This document shows positions 12,575-24,066 of a stretch of 64,000 nucleotides of DNA, piece after piece. The notes beneath the pieces were generated by a model. That model was not told the DNA's origin and ran no database searches. It saw only the letters and a list, made by a program, of their open reading frames with translations. Source of the DNA: Sapria himalayana (Eukaryota; Streptophyta; Magnoliopsida; Malpighiales; Rafflesiaceae); the NCBI GenBank assembly GCA_029783825.1, contig JAREIK010003421.1:1128358-1192357 (forward strand), in the 5' to 3' direction. Position 1 is the first letter of the stretch; every line of letters begins with the position of its first letter. The translations under genes were made by a program, and so were the position numbers.

Positions 12575-13265
12575 GTATGTATATGTATATTTATTATATG
12601 TGTATCATTTACTTTGTATGTATATATAAATATTTCAATTTTATTACTTTACTAATATAAACTATGTGATTTAGTGATTTGTTGTACTTCTTGTAGGTAG
12701 AGGACATGAGTTCAAATTCTACTGATGTCCATTCTACATAATTATTTGGTTTCTCGTTTTTCAACATCAGTTTCCAAATTAATTAAATTTTATTTTAATT
12801 TAGTTTTAAAATTTCAGATGGTAAAATCATGTTGATGAATTTAGTACACAAAAACTTAATTATTTTAGAATTTGGTAAATTTTTTTAATTATGAAAAGTC
12901 TGGTTCCGCAAAAATGAAATATTTTATATTTGGTGTACCATAAAACAAATCTCTCATTAAATTATACATTTCAATTTATTATTTTAAATATCTAATTAAG
13001 ATATAATGTATTTATTTCACACACACACACACAATCAAAATTAATTTAATAAGAATCAATTAACCTGAAAATATCAGATTATTCGATAATAATTAAACTA
13101 ATTATTCCAATTAGGCTACAAATGAGACTATAACTTAAATAAAATCTCGAGCTCACAATGTAAATTATTTTTCATAATAATTTACATTAATTATAATTCA
13201 TATCACTACAGAATTATAATTGTACTTCTTCATTTATTAAAAAATAAGTTGTGCAATTTGTTACA
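10981..13265. repeat. ~0.8-kb unit repeated three times in tandem
   Basis: Copies begin near 10981, 11768 and 12573 (periods about 787 and 805 bp). Each starts TATATGTGTATCATTTA and runs through GTAGAGGACATGAGTTCAAA, GTTGATGAATTTAGTACAC, AGATATAATGTATTTATT, a short CA tract, TAGGCTAC and AAGTTGTGCAATTTGT. Copies one and two end in a CA microsatellite at 11671-11763 and 12486-12571; the third continues instead into TTACATAATACTTATTGC. The end of the unit (from ATTAATTTAATAAGAATC) is homologous to the copia LTR at about 29840-30130, so the array seems to have grown out of an LTR. Copies are highly similar, so amplification is fairly recent. Confidence 0.9.
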
Positions 13266-14013
13266 TAATACTTATTGCTTACCTAATTTTAAGGTTATAT
13301 ATACTCGTTGATTAAATTAATTCACTAATAATAAATTCAATCAATCTCTTAATTATTTATTTGAGACTTTTTTAGATAAATTATTTGATATGCTATATCA
13401 AAATGCATATGCAGAGTTTGATAATATCAAAACTTTTAAACTTCCCCAAGAGGACATCATTAATACTTTTTGACAGTATATAGATTTCATCAATAATCAA
13501 TATTTACCATATACTTGATAAAATTATCCAATTCATAGAGTTCATAGATCCATTTCTAGATTAAATTCATTATGAATCAAAATAATTATTAACAAGCATA
13601 TGCAAATATCAATGATATAATAATGATATATTATTTTACAAGTCAATACAAAATAATGATATCATAGTGGTTCCATTCAATACACTCAAGTATACTAGTA
13701 CTAGAAATTAGAACTTCACCATTCACCATAATCAAGATAGACCTACTAAGGCTTAGTGTTATAATCTTACTGATAAATTGTCCAATTCTATCTAAATTAT
13801 GATGAATAAACTTATATTCCACAATAATTAATAATTTGTTCTTTTATGCATAAACTGAACTCTACATACCAAATTAACTACAACGTAGTATAAAGGATAT
13901 ACATTTTCACAAATTTAGCTCATTATAAAATCTTTTATTAAAAATAATAAAGTGATGTAAATCAAAAAAATAACATTAAAAAATGGCTTTTAGTATAAAT
14001 CAATTCCAATAAT
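13266..14013 (-). mobile_element. Copia LTR, minus orientation
   Basis: This is homologous to the LTR pieces at 19670-20096 and 29790-31607. Shared blocks include CACCATTCACCATAATCAAG, the GATAGACCTACTAAGG region, ATCTAGATT-like sequence and ATTTTTAGTATAAATCAATT. On the minus strand the end near 14013 reads TATTGGAATTGATTTATACT, equivalent to the TGTTGGAA LTR start in the other copies. It is the 3' LTR side of the decayed polyprotein at 14014-18090. Confidence 0.7.
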
Positions 14014-17000
14014 CTCCTACTTAGACTCAGTCATAATGTTACACATCTGATTCTCATTCATTCAACATGTCTATCAAAAGATTTAGCTAGAATTAAATGA
14101 TATTTCTACTATCTTCTTAAAAGAATCTATCAGGTTTTCTGTCGATGTTATCTTCATCACTACTATATCTCTCATTTTAATAATATCTCTTTTTAGATAA
14201 TATTTATGTTTGATATGTTTTGTCTCTTTTGGGTGTTCTAGGTTTCTTTGAATTAATAACAACTCTACTATTATTACAATAAAGTATAATCAGTAGTTGC
14301 AATGAATGAATGACTCATAGATTTATTAGGAAGTTCCTGAGTCAAACAATCTCTTTTGCCTCTAAAATTGCAACATATTTGTCTTCTAAGGTAGAGGCAG
14401 CAAGTGGGCAAGATAGCATAGGCCTGGCTAGAGGTGAGGCCCGTTTGAGCTATGTCATGCCCAGCACAACACAATTCAGAATCATGCTCGGGCTCGTGTC
14501 GTGTCAGCTCGAGGCACGACTCGTGATATGCCGGACCAAGGGTTGATGGGCCTTGTGCCAAGCTAGGCACAACTCGACTGCCTGGCCCGAAGGCATGGTC
14601 TAGCAGCACAGTCAGGTACCATGCCCCCGGAACTTAGGCTGAGTATTGGGCATGGTCCGATTGGACCACACCCGATCCATCTGCACCTATTTTTAATTTT
14701 AAAATAATTTTTTATTAACAAAAACTTTTTACTCGTGACCCCAACCCATCGCATCACCCCACCCACTCTTTCCCAAGTAGAAGCTCGATCTCAAACCTTT
14801 TGGAATCAATGGTATGACCCAGCACAAACTCATCATGACCCAACATGAATCATCCTAAATCTGGCAGATATGGGCTAGTCGGGCCATGCTGAGGTGGCCT
14901 TTTTGAGTTGTGTCTTGTCTGGAACAGCACGGTGGTCCAACTAGGCCACTAAAAACTAGGTCGTGCCAGCAATTGTGTTAGCACGGTGGAATTAATAATA
15001 TAAAATTATTTGATAATTATCCAACTTATGACTCTACTTCCCAATGCAAACACATAACTTGAGATAAATTTTATTAAATTCTTATCTAATTAGAAATCTG
15101 AGTTCGTGTACCCAATAGGGATAAGAATATCCGATTGGTATACTAATATATAATCTCTAGTCATTTTTAAGTATTTGATTAAGTATTTTACTAATATTCA
15201 ATATTCTCGTATTGGGTTAGATTGATATCATTTATCATGTCTTTAACAAAATAGATATCACGTCTGATACGAAGAAGTACATACATTAAGCTTCATACTG
15301 CAGATGCATAAAAAATTACTTTTATTTTATCTATCTCATTAGGTATTCGAGGGTACTATTTTTTTTATAGAATGATTCCATATTTGAAGGGAAGAAAATT
15401 TTTCTTAGAATCTTGCATATTAAAACAAATCAATATTTAATCGATATAAATAGCATGAGATAAATCTAACATTTTTTGCCTACAATGTCACAAAAGCTTA
15501 ATCTCAAGAATATGAGTAGCTTCTCATAAGTCTATTGTATCGAATTGACTAAATAACTAGACTTTAACCGAAGACAATTAACTCATATCATTACCAATGA
15601 GTAATATATCATCAATATATAATATTAAGAACACCACAATGCTATCACTTTCTTTATATATACATAGTATTCATCTTGACACTGAGCAAAACCATAAAAC
15701 CTAATGGCTTTATCAAAATAAGTATTCCAAGATATAGATATTTTTTGTCCATAAATGGGTATGTTGAACATAGGACGAAATACAATATGCCAGAAATGAA
15801 AGGGGCATGTCAATCTTCTTTAACTTACACAACATGTTCTATTGACCCTTTTAAATGAAATAATCTAGATGCATCATATAAATGTATTCTTTAAGATCTA
15901 ATTAAGAATGTAGTCTTTAATTCCATTTTCCAAATTTCATTATCATAAAAAGTTGCAATAGAAATGAAAATTCAGGGTTTCTTTAGCCTGCCTATCAACC
16001 AAAAAGTCTTCTTATAATCAATTTTTACTTTTGAATAAAACCATTTACAATAAGTCCAACCTTATAAGTTTCAACATTTCCATATATTCCTCTCTTTTTC
16101 TTATAGATCCATCTGTGCTTAATGGGTTTCATCTTTTTAGGTGATTCCATAATATCCTAAACATGATTGGAGTGCATTGATTGAATCTCTGATTCCATAT
16201 CCTCTTGCTAATATTCGATATCTTTATCTTCATCTTTTGGGTTTAGTATCTAACTCATTATGAATTATATCATATGACTCTCCTAAAAGTGTATATCGAG
16301 TAGGATGATGAATAACCATTCTACCACGACAAGACACTACTCTATGATGTATACCTTCAATGACACATTGCAATTTCTTCATTTCTATTATACTCTTTGA
16401 ATTTCTTAACGGAATTATACTTATGACATATCAAATAAATATATTCATATTTTAAAGTAGTTATCAATGAAAGTGATAACACACTCAAATAACCTCTTAC
16501 TTGGATAGTCATGGGCTCATATAAATTAAAATGAACAAATTTTAGTAGCTCTTTGACTCTATAGCCTTTATCCACAAAAGACCATTTCATTATTTTTCCT
16601 TCCAAGAAGAACTCACATGCTATAAGTGTTTCCAGTTTCAATTTTCCCAAAGGTTCATCTTTAAATAATCTTGAAATTTATTTTACATTTATATGACATT
16701 GTCATAAGTACCAAAGACATATATAGTTCATATCAGAATGATGTTTTCTTTCATGAGGTAATATATTGATATTATTTGACTTATATTATTGCAGTAGAGC
16801 AGAAATAAATTTAATAACATAAAAGTTATCTTTTAATCTACCAGACATATACTTTTTTTTATTTAAGTAATTTGTTATAAAATAATTAAATAAAAAAGAA
16901 AATTCATCCTTAACTAAACTGGAAACATAAATCAAGTTTCCTCTAATTGAAGGTACAAAAAGATATTTTTTCAAAATAAAAACAAAGCATGTAGTTTCTC

Positions 17001-18090
17001 ATTGCAATAGTCAATGCATTCATAATTGTTCACATGTGAAGATCAATTTCTCCATCGCTTAATTATTTGGTTTCTTGGAACCACTATAAAAGTAAATAAT
17101 TTTAATCATGATTAGTGTTGCTCACATTTACACACTGGGTATTCATAAATATCACTGCTAAACATATTTCAACTACTAGTAATTGAATTTATCTTGATTA
17201 TTCATTTTGTTAAGATAAATCATATACTGCTTCTTCTAGTGTCACGATTACTTGCAATGAAAACAATTTCCTTTTAAATTTTTTATTCCTACTTATGACT
17301 CATGAGATGTCGAAGAGACGAGTATGTTTTTGAAATTTATTATTTTTTCCTTTCGGTTTAGAAGTTTTTTCAGCCACAAATCTTCTAGATTCCTGATAAT
17401 ACTTTCTACCGATACTAATTCCTTAAGCAATTGTGTCTACATCGGATACCACAAATCATATTATAATTTAGGTAGAATGCTGATAAGAGTCTGATATTGA
17501 TTGAAGGAAAATATCAATATGAGAATTTATATCAATCTTAGCTTCAAGGATCTTTCGTTCATTTAAAAGACCAATCATTTTGAGAATATAATCCCTCACT
17601 AGAGTGCTTTCAGTCACTATAGTATTCATCAAATCTCTCAAGATTTTTTGTCTAACATAACTAGTCTGATTTATAAATATTTTTCAAGATCTGACATCAT
17701 ATCATAGGCAATTGTCATTGACTAGATTATGATATTAGAGTATATTCGATATAAAAGCTGAAATATGACAACTAGGCATCTCATTAGCCATTGCCCATAT
17801 TTCATAAGACTTTGTTTCCTCATTAGTTGCCTCTTGATGAGGTTTATCAAAAATTAGATCTGTGAGTATAAACTTATAGTTCTCACCAATCAAGACAATA
17901 TCAAGATTTCTTTTTCAATTTATATAATTGATTCCATCAAATTTTTTATCTTTGAAAATATTGACAAGTAAATTAAAATGTATTTTCCTAAAAAATTTAC
18001 AATGAGATTATTAGTTTAAATTCTATAACAACAATGGATTCCATCCACTAATTCTTGAATAATTTCATTACTACTCTGACACACTATAAA
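14014..18090 (-). pseudogene. Decayed Ty1/copia gag-pol
   Basis: Read on the minus strand from 18090 down, fragments appear in copia order: gag (about 18000-17000), integrase (about 16900-16300) and RT/RNase H (about 16250-14014). At 15770-15590 the frame reads IYGQKISISWNTYFDKAI, then FGFxQ-like FYGFAQCQDEYYVYIKK, and YILMI/YYSLV pieces covering the active-site region (YIDD in a shifted frame, TATATTGATGAT). The integrase part reads CEFFLEGKIMKW then HFNLYEPM, matching the plant copia CExCxxGKMxxx region. A primer-binding-like ACTCTGACACAC lies at about 18074-18085 in minus orientation (tRNA-iMet type, degraded). Many stops and frameshifts make it dead. A GC-rich insertion at about 14400-14995 interrupts it. 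Confidence 0.8.
14400..14995. mobile_element. GC-rich insertion resembling hAT miniature elements
   Basis: This is about 600 bp, much richer in G+C than its surroundings, with repeated GGGCATGGTCCG, CGGGCCATG and GCACGGTGG motifs. These are like the GGCCGGCCCGGCACG sequence in the elements at 58082-58740 and 63105-63572. Clear TAGAGGTGTC ends and an 8-bp duplication were not found, so it is a diverged or truncated relative at best. Reading frames inside it are by-products of base composition. Confidence 0.5.
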
Positions 18091-18646
18091 TAGTAGGCCT
18101 CGATGAGAGGACATTTACTATTCAGTATTTGTTCAAACATGCTAATTTTTATTAATCATGTTATCTAAGCAAGGATTAAACTGATGACTTATCTTTGATC
18201 TTATAAATAATAATAGTGACTCATAGAGAAAATGCTATTATTCATAGTTAAGCATAAACTATTATATAATTTTAAAATAATTATTCTTTTATTAATCATT
18301 CATATGAAAAGTGATTCATTAAATAATTGGTAGAATTACTCAATTATAGCTTATGCCAAATATACATACAAGCTAGTTAGTCCGATAGGAGGAAGGTACA
18401 AAACCCAACACACTAGCCAACTTGCATAATTTTCAAACCAATAATGAAAACCATGAGATTCATTCTGAATGAATTTCCTCACTCACTTAGATATTTTTAA
18501 ATTGATGGGTTTTAAAATATATATCTTGATTTTGTGAGCTTCTTGTTTCTAGCATACAACCATCATACAAGTTGTTATACTTGTATACATGCATTAATAT
18601 GTCACAAATATATACATATGCATAACACAAAAAACATAATACATGT

Positions 18647-18832
18647 CATGATCCATAAAACATACCACAACATCCATAGAGTATGCCACAACATCTATAA
18701 ATGCCACAACATCTATAAAGTATGCCACTACATCTATAAAGTATGCCACATCATCCATAAAGCATGCTACAACACCCATAAAACATGTCACATGATCCAT
18801 AAAGCATGCCCCAACATCCATAATGTATGACA
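18647..18832. repeat. 21-bp minisatellite, nine copies
   Basis: The unit CAACATCCATAAAGTATGCCA repeats nine times; one copy is 18 bp. Because 21 is a multiple of three, frames stay open on both strands across the array and would encode 7-residue repeats. There is no sign of translation. It lies inside the copia LTR/leader region. Confidence 0.95.
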
Positions 18833-19230
18833 CAAATATGTGATAACTATGCATCACATATATTTAACTAAGAAACATGTGAACAACCCAATTTTATTAT
18901 ATTTAGGACACTATATCATTAGGCTTTCCATAAAAAAATGCAAGGTTTAGGATAGTCCCCTTGACCAGGTTGAATTTGCTCGACTAATTTTGTAATTGTC
19001 CCGAGCAATGTCAAAATAAGGAGAATCTGCCCGAATTTGAAACCAGGAGAAGAATTATTATGTTGTGTTCTCGGGTCATCAACAATCTCTACCGCCGTGA
19101 GCTCTACCCTATCAATCTCTCCAAGTGTCATCATGAGCTCCACCATGTGTATTGCAGTTGAACGTAAGTACCACAAAATCTACCACTGTCTGCCGTGTTA
19201 ACAACCACATGCAATGTTGCTGGTTATAAT

Positions 19231-19530
19231 CACCACCTCTAGCACTGCCATTTGCCACGACAACCTCCAGGTGACATCTCCAACTTCAGTTACCACCTAT
19301 AACATTGTCATTTAGCGCAACAATCTCCATAGGTGATATCGTCATCTTTAGTCAACACTTTTGGCACTATTGTTCGCCACAACTTCCACAAGTGATGTCG
19401 TCTGCTTCATTCACCACCTCCATTACCACCATTTGCCATGATAACCTCCACAGGTGACTTTGTTGGCTTCAATCATCACATCTGATGTTTCCATTCATTG
19501 TGACAACCTCCTCGGGTACCATTGCCGATG
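19231..19530. repeat. ~61-bp minisatellite, five copies
   Basis: Units begin near 19231, 19291, 19353, 19412 and 19473. Each contains CACCACCTC, a CATTTGCC-like block, ACAACCTCCA, GGTGA and a CTTCA block. Copies are diverged. The stretch is less AT-rich than its surroundings, which suggests it came from a different source than the LTR pieces on either side. Confidence 0.85.
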
Positions 19531-19669
19531 GTGGGTTCCTTAATCATTACTAAAGAAAAAAAAATTACAATCCCAAGCAAAAAATTAAATGCAAAATTAC
19601 AACCATTAAACTAAAACTGTCCAAGCACATTAGCATAGTAAACTTGGAAATGTCAATATAGTTGGGTTG

Positions 19670-20096
19670 AGAAGAGTAATATTATTTATAATAACAATGA
19701 TATATTTTATTTTACAAATCAATATAAAATAATGACATCATGGTTGTTCATTTTAATATACTCAAGTATACCAGTACTATAAATTAAAATTTTATTATTC
19801 ATCATAACCAAAATAGACCTAAAATCTAGCATTATAATCTTTTCGATATTTTATCAAGTTCTATCTAGATTGTGAATAATAAATTTATATTTCATAAGAA
19901 CTAACGATTTGATCTTCTGTGCATAAGTTGAACTTTATGCAGCAAATCATCTATAGTATAAATAACAGACATATACTTTTTCACATATCTAGCTTATTAT
20001 AAAATCTTTATAAAAATAAGAAAGAGATAACTAAAAAAAATGAATAACAATCAAAAATAATTTGTAGTATAAATTAGTTCCAACAAACTTATCTTG
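19670..20096 (-). mobile_element. Copia LTR fragment, minus orientation
   Basis: This fragment is homologous to 13590-14013 and to 30470-31607. On the minus strand its start reads TGTTGGAACTAATTTATACT, a typical copia LTR terminus. It probably marks the 5' LTR of the decayed element at 14014-18090, with the minisatellite-bearing stretch 18100-19660 lying within or beside that LTR. Confidence 0.7.
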
Positions 20097-20613
20097 CATT
20101 AGTGTACACATATGCTTGACAATGATTATGAAGGCTAAGATACCCAAAAAAAAAGCAGAGATTGCAAAGCATTTGTTAGATGAACAATTGCAATATGCAA
20201 ATGAATTGTAGAACTTAGTTGAATTTCAATTACATGATGCTAAGTGATGATTGGATGCCCAAATCCTTCAACTACAAAAACAAGAATATATACTTTTTTA
20301 CCAATTAAATGTTATTTCAATTTGTCACGAACTCTTGATTTGTGAAATTTCTTAAGAGTAAATAGATGTTTTTAAATAACTACATTATTCAAACTGAATT
20401 ACTTTTTGGTGTTTTGTGTTTTTACCTACCATAAATTGAATGGAATGATTAGGAATGAATTCCAAGTGCATATTGTTCAAGATATATGTAAAAAAAATAT
20501 AAATTATTTTTTTATATTGATCATCACATATTTTTTTTTTAAGTTTACAAAAAAAATCATTTTCTATTCTAATAATCATATAGACACACACACACACACT
20601 CGCACACGCACAA

Positions 20614-20646
<33 letters not shown>

Positions 20647-20985
20647 CACACAAACACACACATATTATTTTTGTTATTTAATTTAAGTAATTTAAAACAA
20701 CAATGTGACTAAAATATGTAAATTACATACTTTTGATAAATTTTGATAACTTGATAAAAATATATTAAAAGTCAACCTATGTTTAAACTATTTATTCATA
20801 TTTAATAATATATAAATTTATTAAATATGCTTTTAAAATTACATCCAAAATAAAATGACATAAATAGATTTTGAAAATTAGTAAAATAAATACTTATATC
20901 GCTCAAATTAAAGATTACAGTGCCAATTAGCAATGAATTCCAGATGAAGCAAAATGGACAGGGCAATGGATCAATGAAACTCACT
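20097..20985. other. AT-rich stretch with a CA microsatellite; no gene recognised
   Basis: A (CA)n-rich tract lies at about 20581-20662. A short plus-strand run at 20128-20280 (reading like KAKIPKKKAEIAKHLLDEQL, then stops) could be a scrap of a coding region but cannot be named. Nothing else is supported. Confidence 0.6.
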
Positions 20986-21686
20986 AAGGATCCGTTTAAT
21001 AAAACTAAAAAAAATTAAATACTGAAAAATAAGTACTAAAAAAATTAAGAGTAAATTTTATAAGTATTGAATTTGTATTGAAAAACTATTTGATAAATTA
21101 CTATTAATTGAATGCTGAATATAAATATATTGTTTGATAATTATAAATTCAGAATACCGAAAATGATATATTTTATATATTTACCCTTATTATGATTATA
21201 TTACATATAATCTAATATAAATAAAATTTCTAATAAAATTTTTTTCACTATAATTATTAATTATTAAAAAAAAATCCCTAAAAACATATACATAAATAAA
21301 TCATAAATCTAAAAAAAAAATAAAAATATTAAAAATAATCAATAAAATCTAAAATTTTTAAAACAATCCAAATTTTTAATATAAAAATAAAAATTAATGA
21401 ACAACTATTTAATTTGATATTTACTCTCTTAAATTAATCATGAAGAGGGTTGGAGTTAGTATTTATGGTGACAGAGAAAAGAGGAGAAGAAATATTCATA
21501 AACTAAACTAAAACTAAATGAGAAACAAAAAAAAAATAAAAAAAAAGACAATAATAATTAAAAAAAAATTGTTAAAAATTTTCAAATTTCAACATTAAGT
21601 AAGTCTTTACCCACTTAAAATTTTCAATGAATTTTCACTTAAAATTTTAAATTTTCAGCTCTCAATATTTTTTATCAAACGTACTT
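20986..21686. mobile_element. Candidate miniature inverted-repeat element
   Basis: The left end AAGGATCCGTTTAATAAAAC matches the reverse complement of the right end (AAGTACGTTTGATAAAAAA) with a few differences, and the match weakens inward (CTGAAAAATAAGT against CTGAAAATTTAAAA). The interior is extremely AT-rich and non-coding. No target duplication was confirmed. It ends about 70 bp from the PPR stop codon, so it may contribute to that gene's 3' region. Confidence 0.45.
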
Positions 21687-21755
21687 AAAATTTCAAACAA
21701 TTGAAAATTTTATTTTTTAATAATTTAAATATTTTAAGTGCGGTATCAAAAAATT

Positions 21756-23339
21756 TTATAACGGACGAGTAATGAATCCTCTCTCAATCATCTTCTCCAC
21801 TAATTCTTCATGCTTCTGCAACTGATTGGCTTTTCTCAGCTGATCAAGAACCATCTCATAAATCCGCAAGCTGGGTTTCAAGCACTTTTCCTCCATCATC
21901 TCTCTAAAAAACTTGTAGGCATTGTTCCAATGACCCATTGCACAATACATTGAAATCAAAACCTTGTAAGTATTCACGTTAGGCTCAATCTTTCTAGCAT
22001 CCATTTCCCTCCTCATCTTCAAAACCATGTCTACAGATTTCGATTCCACAAACATTTGCATTAATATGTTGTAAGTCACCGTATTGGGTTCGCTCCCCCA
22101 CTCTTTCATCTTGGCGTAAATCTTATGAGCAGCATTCACATCACGCAACTTAGCAATACATCCAAATAAAAAGTTAAATGATGAAGCATCTGGATTACAT
22201 TGTTCCTTCACCATCAGATTGAGCACTTTCACAGCTTTCTCAAGTTCATTGTTCTTACAATGGATTTTTACCAAAAAGTTGTAAGTTATCGTATCTGGGC
22301 TGCAACCTTGCTTCTTCATTTGATTATAGACTTGGAGAAATTTTTCTGTTTTGCCGGATTTTACATGAACTCTCATCAGACTATTGAAAGTGACGGAGTT
22401 TGGTTTGCAACCAGCATCGATCATCTCTGCCAGCACATCATGAGCTTGTGTGATCCGCTGACTCCTACACAAAGCATCGATCACGATGCTGTAAGTATAT
22501 ACGTTAGGCTGAATCCCAGCCGTCTTCATCTCCCTAAACACCCTCTCTGCCTCTGACAACTTTCCTGCGCGTAACCATCCGCGAACCAAATTCGTATAGA
22601 TAATGATATCCAGCTCGAATTCATCCTTATACCAATCAAATAGTGACTGAGCTTCAGTCGCTCGCCTCTTCTTACACAAGATACTTATCAAGATCGAAAA
22701 CGCAATCTTATCGGGCTTGCAATTATACTCCTCCATGCGATTAAACGCATGAATCGCCTCGGTGGCTAACCCCGCCCGCACATATCGGCGTACTAGAATC
22801 GAAAATGTTTTCCTGCTTATGTCCACATCCCGAGATTTCATTAAATCAATAACATTCCAAGCACAGTCGAAACGCCGCACCTTTCCAGCGAGATCAACCA
22901 TCTCATTGTATGCATCTGGAGAAGAATCCACACCGTCGATACCGGTGGCCCAATTAAAGAAAGAAAGCGCTTGAAAAAAGGCTATGCCATGCCGGACCGA
23001 TCCGCATCTCTCAATGACCTGGCGAATTACGCCTGAGGTGACATCCCGAGCAGACGGAACTTGATTAAATTCGAGAAAAATGGAGGGATTATTATGAATT
23101 GCATTTCTAGCGTGGTGGTCTTTTATTAGGGCGTGAAACTTGTCTGCTAATAAGGTTTCTTCCGGGGAAAGAGTTGCAGGCTGGACAGGTCCGGTCTGTC
23201 CGTTGAAGAAATCATCTTCCGTCATAGAAGACGAACAAGTAGAAGAACAATAACCTGATGGAGAAGATGCATAAGAATAGCATTTTGGAGCTAGTCGAAA
23301 AGGAATGCAAGTTATGCGTAGGAATTTGATCGAGAACAT
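21756..23339 (-). CDS. P-class pentatricopeptide repeat protein, probably mitochondrial
   Basis: Intact, intronless 527-residue frame. The first ~35 residues ([20 protein letters not shown], then Tyr/Ser-rich) are basic and Ser-rich with no acidic residues, as in organelle targeting peptides. About eleven PPR motifs of 34-36 residues follow at roughly 141-175, 176-210, 211-244, 245-279, 280-314, 315-349, 350-384, 385-419, 420-454, 455-490 and 491-525; examples begin [12 protein letters not shown] and [11 protein letters not shown]. There is no E or DYW tail, so it is P class, expected to bind organelle RNA and affect stability or splicing rather than edit. It closely resembles my recollection of Arabidopsis At1g20300 (shared phrases such as [14 protein letters not shown] and MGHWNNAYK); not searched. 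Lack of introns is normal for the family. The start is supported by the targeting peptide and an upstream TATA box. It is the best-supported functional gene here. Confidence 0.97.
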   Translation of the reverse strand: MFSIKFLRITCIPFRLAPKCYSYASSPSGYCSSTCSSSMTEDDFFNGQTGPVQPATLSPEETLLADKFHALIKDHHARNAIHNNPSIFLEFNQVPSARDVTSGVIRQVIERCGSVRHGIAFFQALSFFNWATGIDGVDSSPDAYNEMVDLAGKVRRFDCAWNVIDLMKSRDVDISRKTFSILVRRYVRAGLATEAIHAFNRMEEYNCKPDKIAFSILISILCKKRRATEAQSLFDWYKDEFELDIIIYTNLVRGWLRAGKLSEAERVFREMKTAGIQPNVYTYSIVIDALCRSQRITQAHDVLAEMIDAGCKPNSVTFNSLMRVHVKSGKTEKFLQVYNQMKKQGCSPDTITYNFLVKIHCKNNELEKAVKVLNLMVKEQCNPDASSFNFLFGCIAKLRDVNAAHKIYAKMKEWGSEPNTVTYNILMQMFVESKSVDMVLKMRREMDARKIEPNVNTYKVLISMYCAMGHWNNAYKFFREMMEEKCLKPSLRIYEMVLDQLRKANQLQKHEELVEKMIERGFITRPL

Positions 23340-23377
23340 GGCTATGGATTATGGAACAGAAGTATGTCGTTGGAATC

Positions 23378-23390
23378 TATATATAAAATA
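23378..23390 (-). promoter_or_regulatory. TATA box of the PPR gene
   Basis: On the minus strand TTTTATATATAG lies about 40 bp upstream of the ATG at 23339. With usual spacing, transcription would start close to the ATG and leave a very short 5' leader. No other promoter element was called. Confidence 0.55.
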
Positions 23391-24066
23391 GAAACTCAGA
23401 ATATATTAAAATATGATATTATCTATTCTAACTAACCAATTTTTCAAATAACTTCAACAACAATATCTATTTTAACTATCTACTTCAACTAATTTTAATA
23501 ACTTTCAATAATAAAATCTAAAATAATATATAGTATGATATATCATCACCATATTGATGATATCACATGTTGATATTTTAAGCCACATCATCAAAATTTT
23601 AATTTTTTTTTATTTTTTAATAATAATCTTATTTACAATAATAATAAAATAAAAAAATTTTAAATTTAAACCAAGAGTAGCAATATGGGTTGTTTTTTGT
23701 GCTATACACATTTATACAAAAAAAATATTTTTTAGGTTATTTAATATACATAGTTATGGTAAATTTGAGAAAATATTTTTAAATTAACTAAAGTGAAAAT
23801 AGATAGCGTCTTTGCCCTAGTTAGAAATAGATAGTCAAATGGTGCTAATGAGAAATAGCTAGCGTGATAACTAGACTCTTGGAGACAAAATTTAAGGGTT
23901 GACTATGTAAAATAGCTAAAATGAAAAGTTTAGCTAGCATCTTAAAGATGTTCTTAACCCTGAAAATATGGAAGGAGAAGATATGCCTCTTTAAAGCTTC
24001 CGCCTTTTGTTAGGTCTCATTATCTGATTTAACGCATCAAACCTGCAAATATATAATATTATTAGC
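23391..24066. other. AT-rich upstream region, nothing recognised
   Basis: No coding sequence, clear repeat or transposon terminus is seen between the PPR promoter and the inverted-repeat element. Confidence 0.6.

Noticed and set aside
14274..14609. Overlapping frames of 111 and 78 residues on opposite strands
   Set aside because: They span the junction of copia sequence and a GC-rich insertion. The frames are compositional and neither matches a family.
18647..18832. Possible CRISPR or repeat-protein gene
   Set aside because: Direct 21-bp tandem units without spacers; frames open on both strands point to a minisatellite, not a gene.
22200..22974. Plus-strand frames of 118 and 70 residues
   Set aside because: Antisense shadows of the PPR coding sequence on the minus strand.
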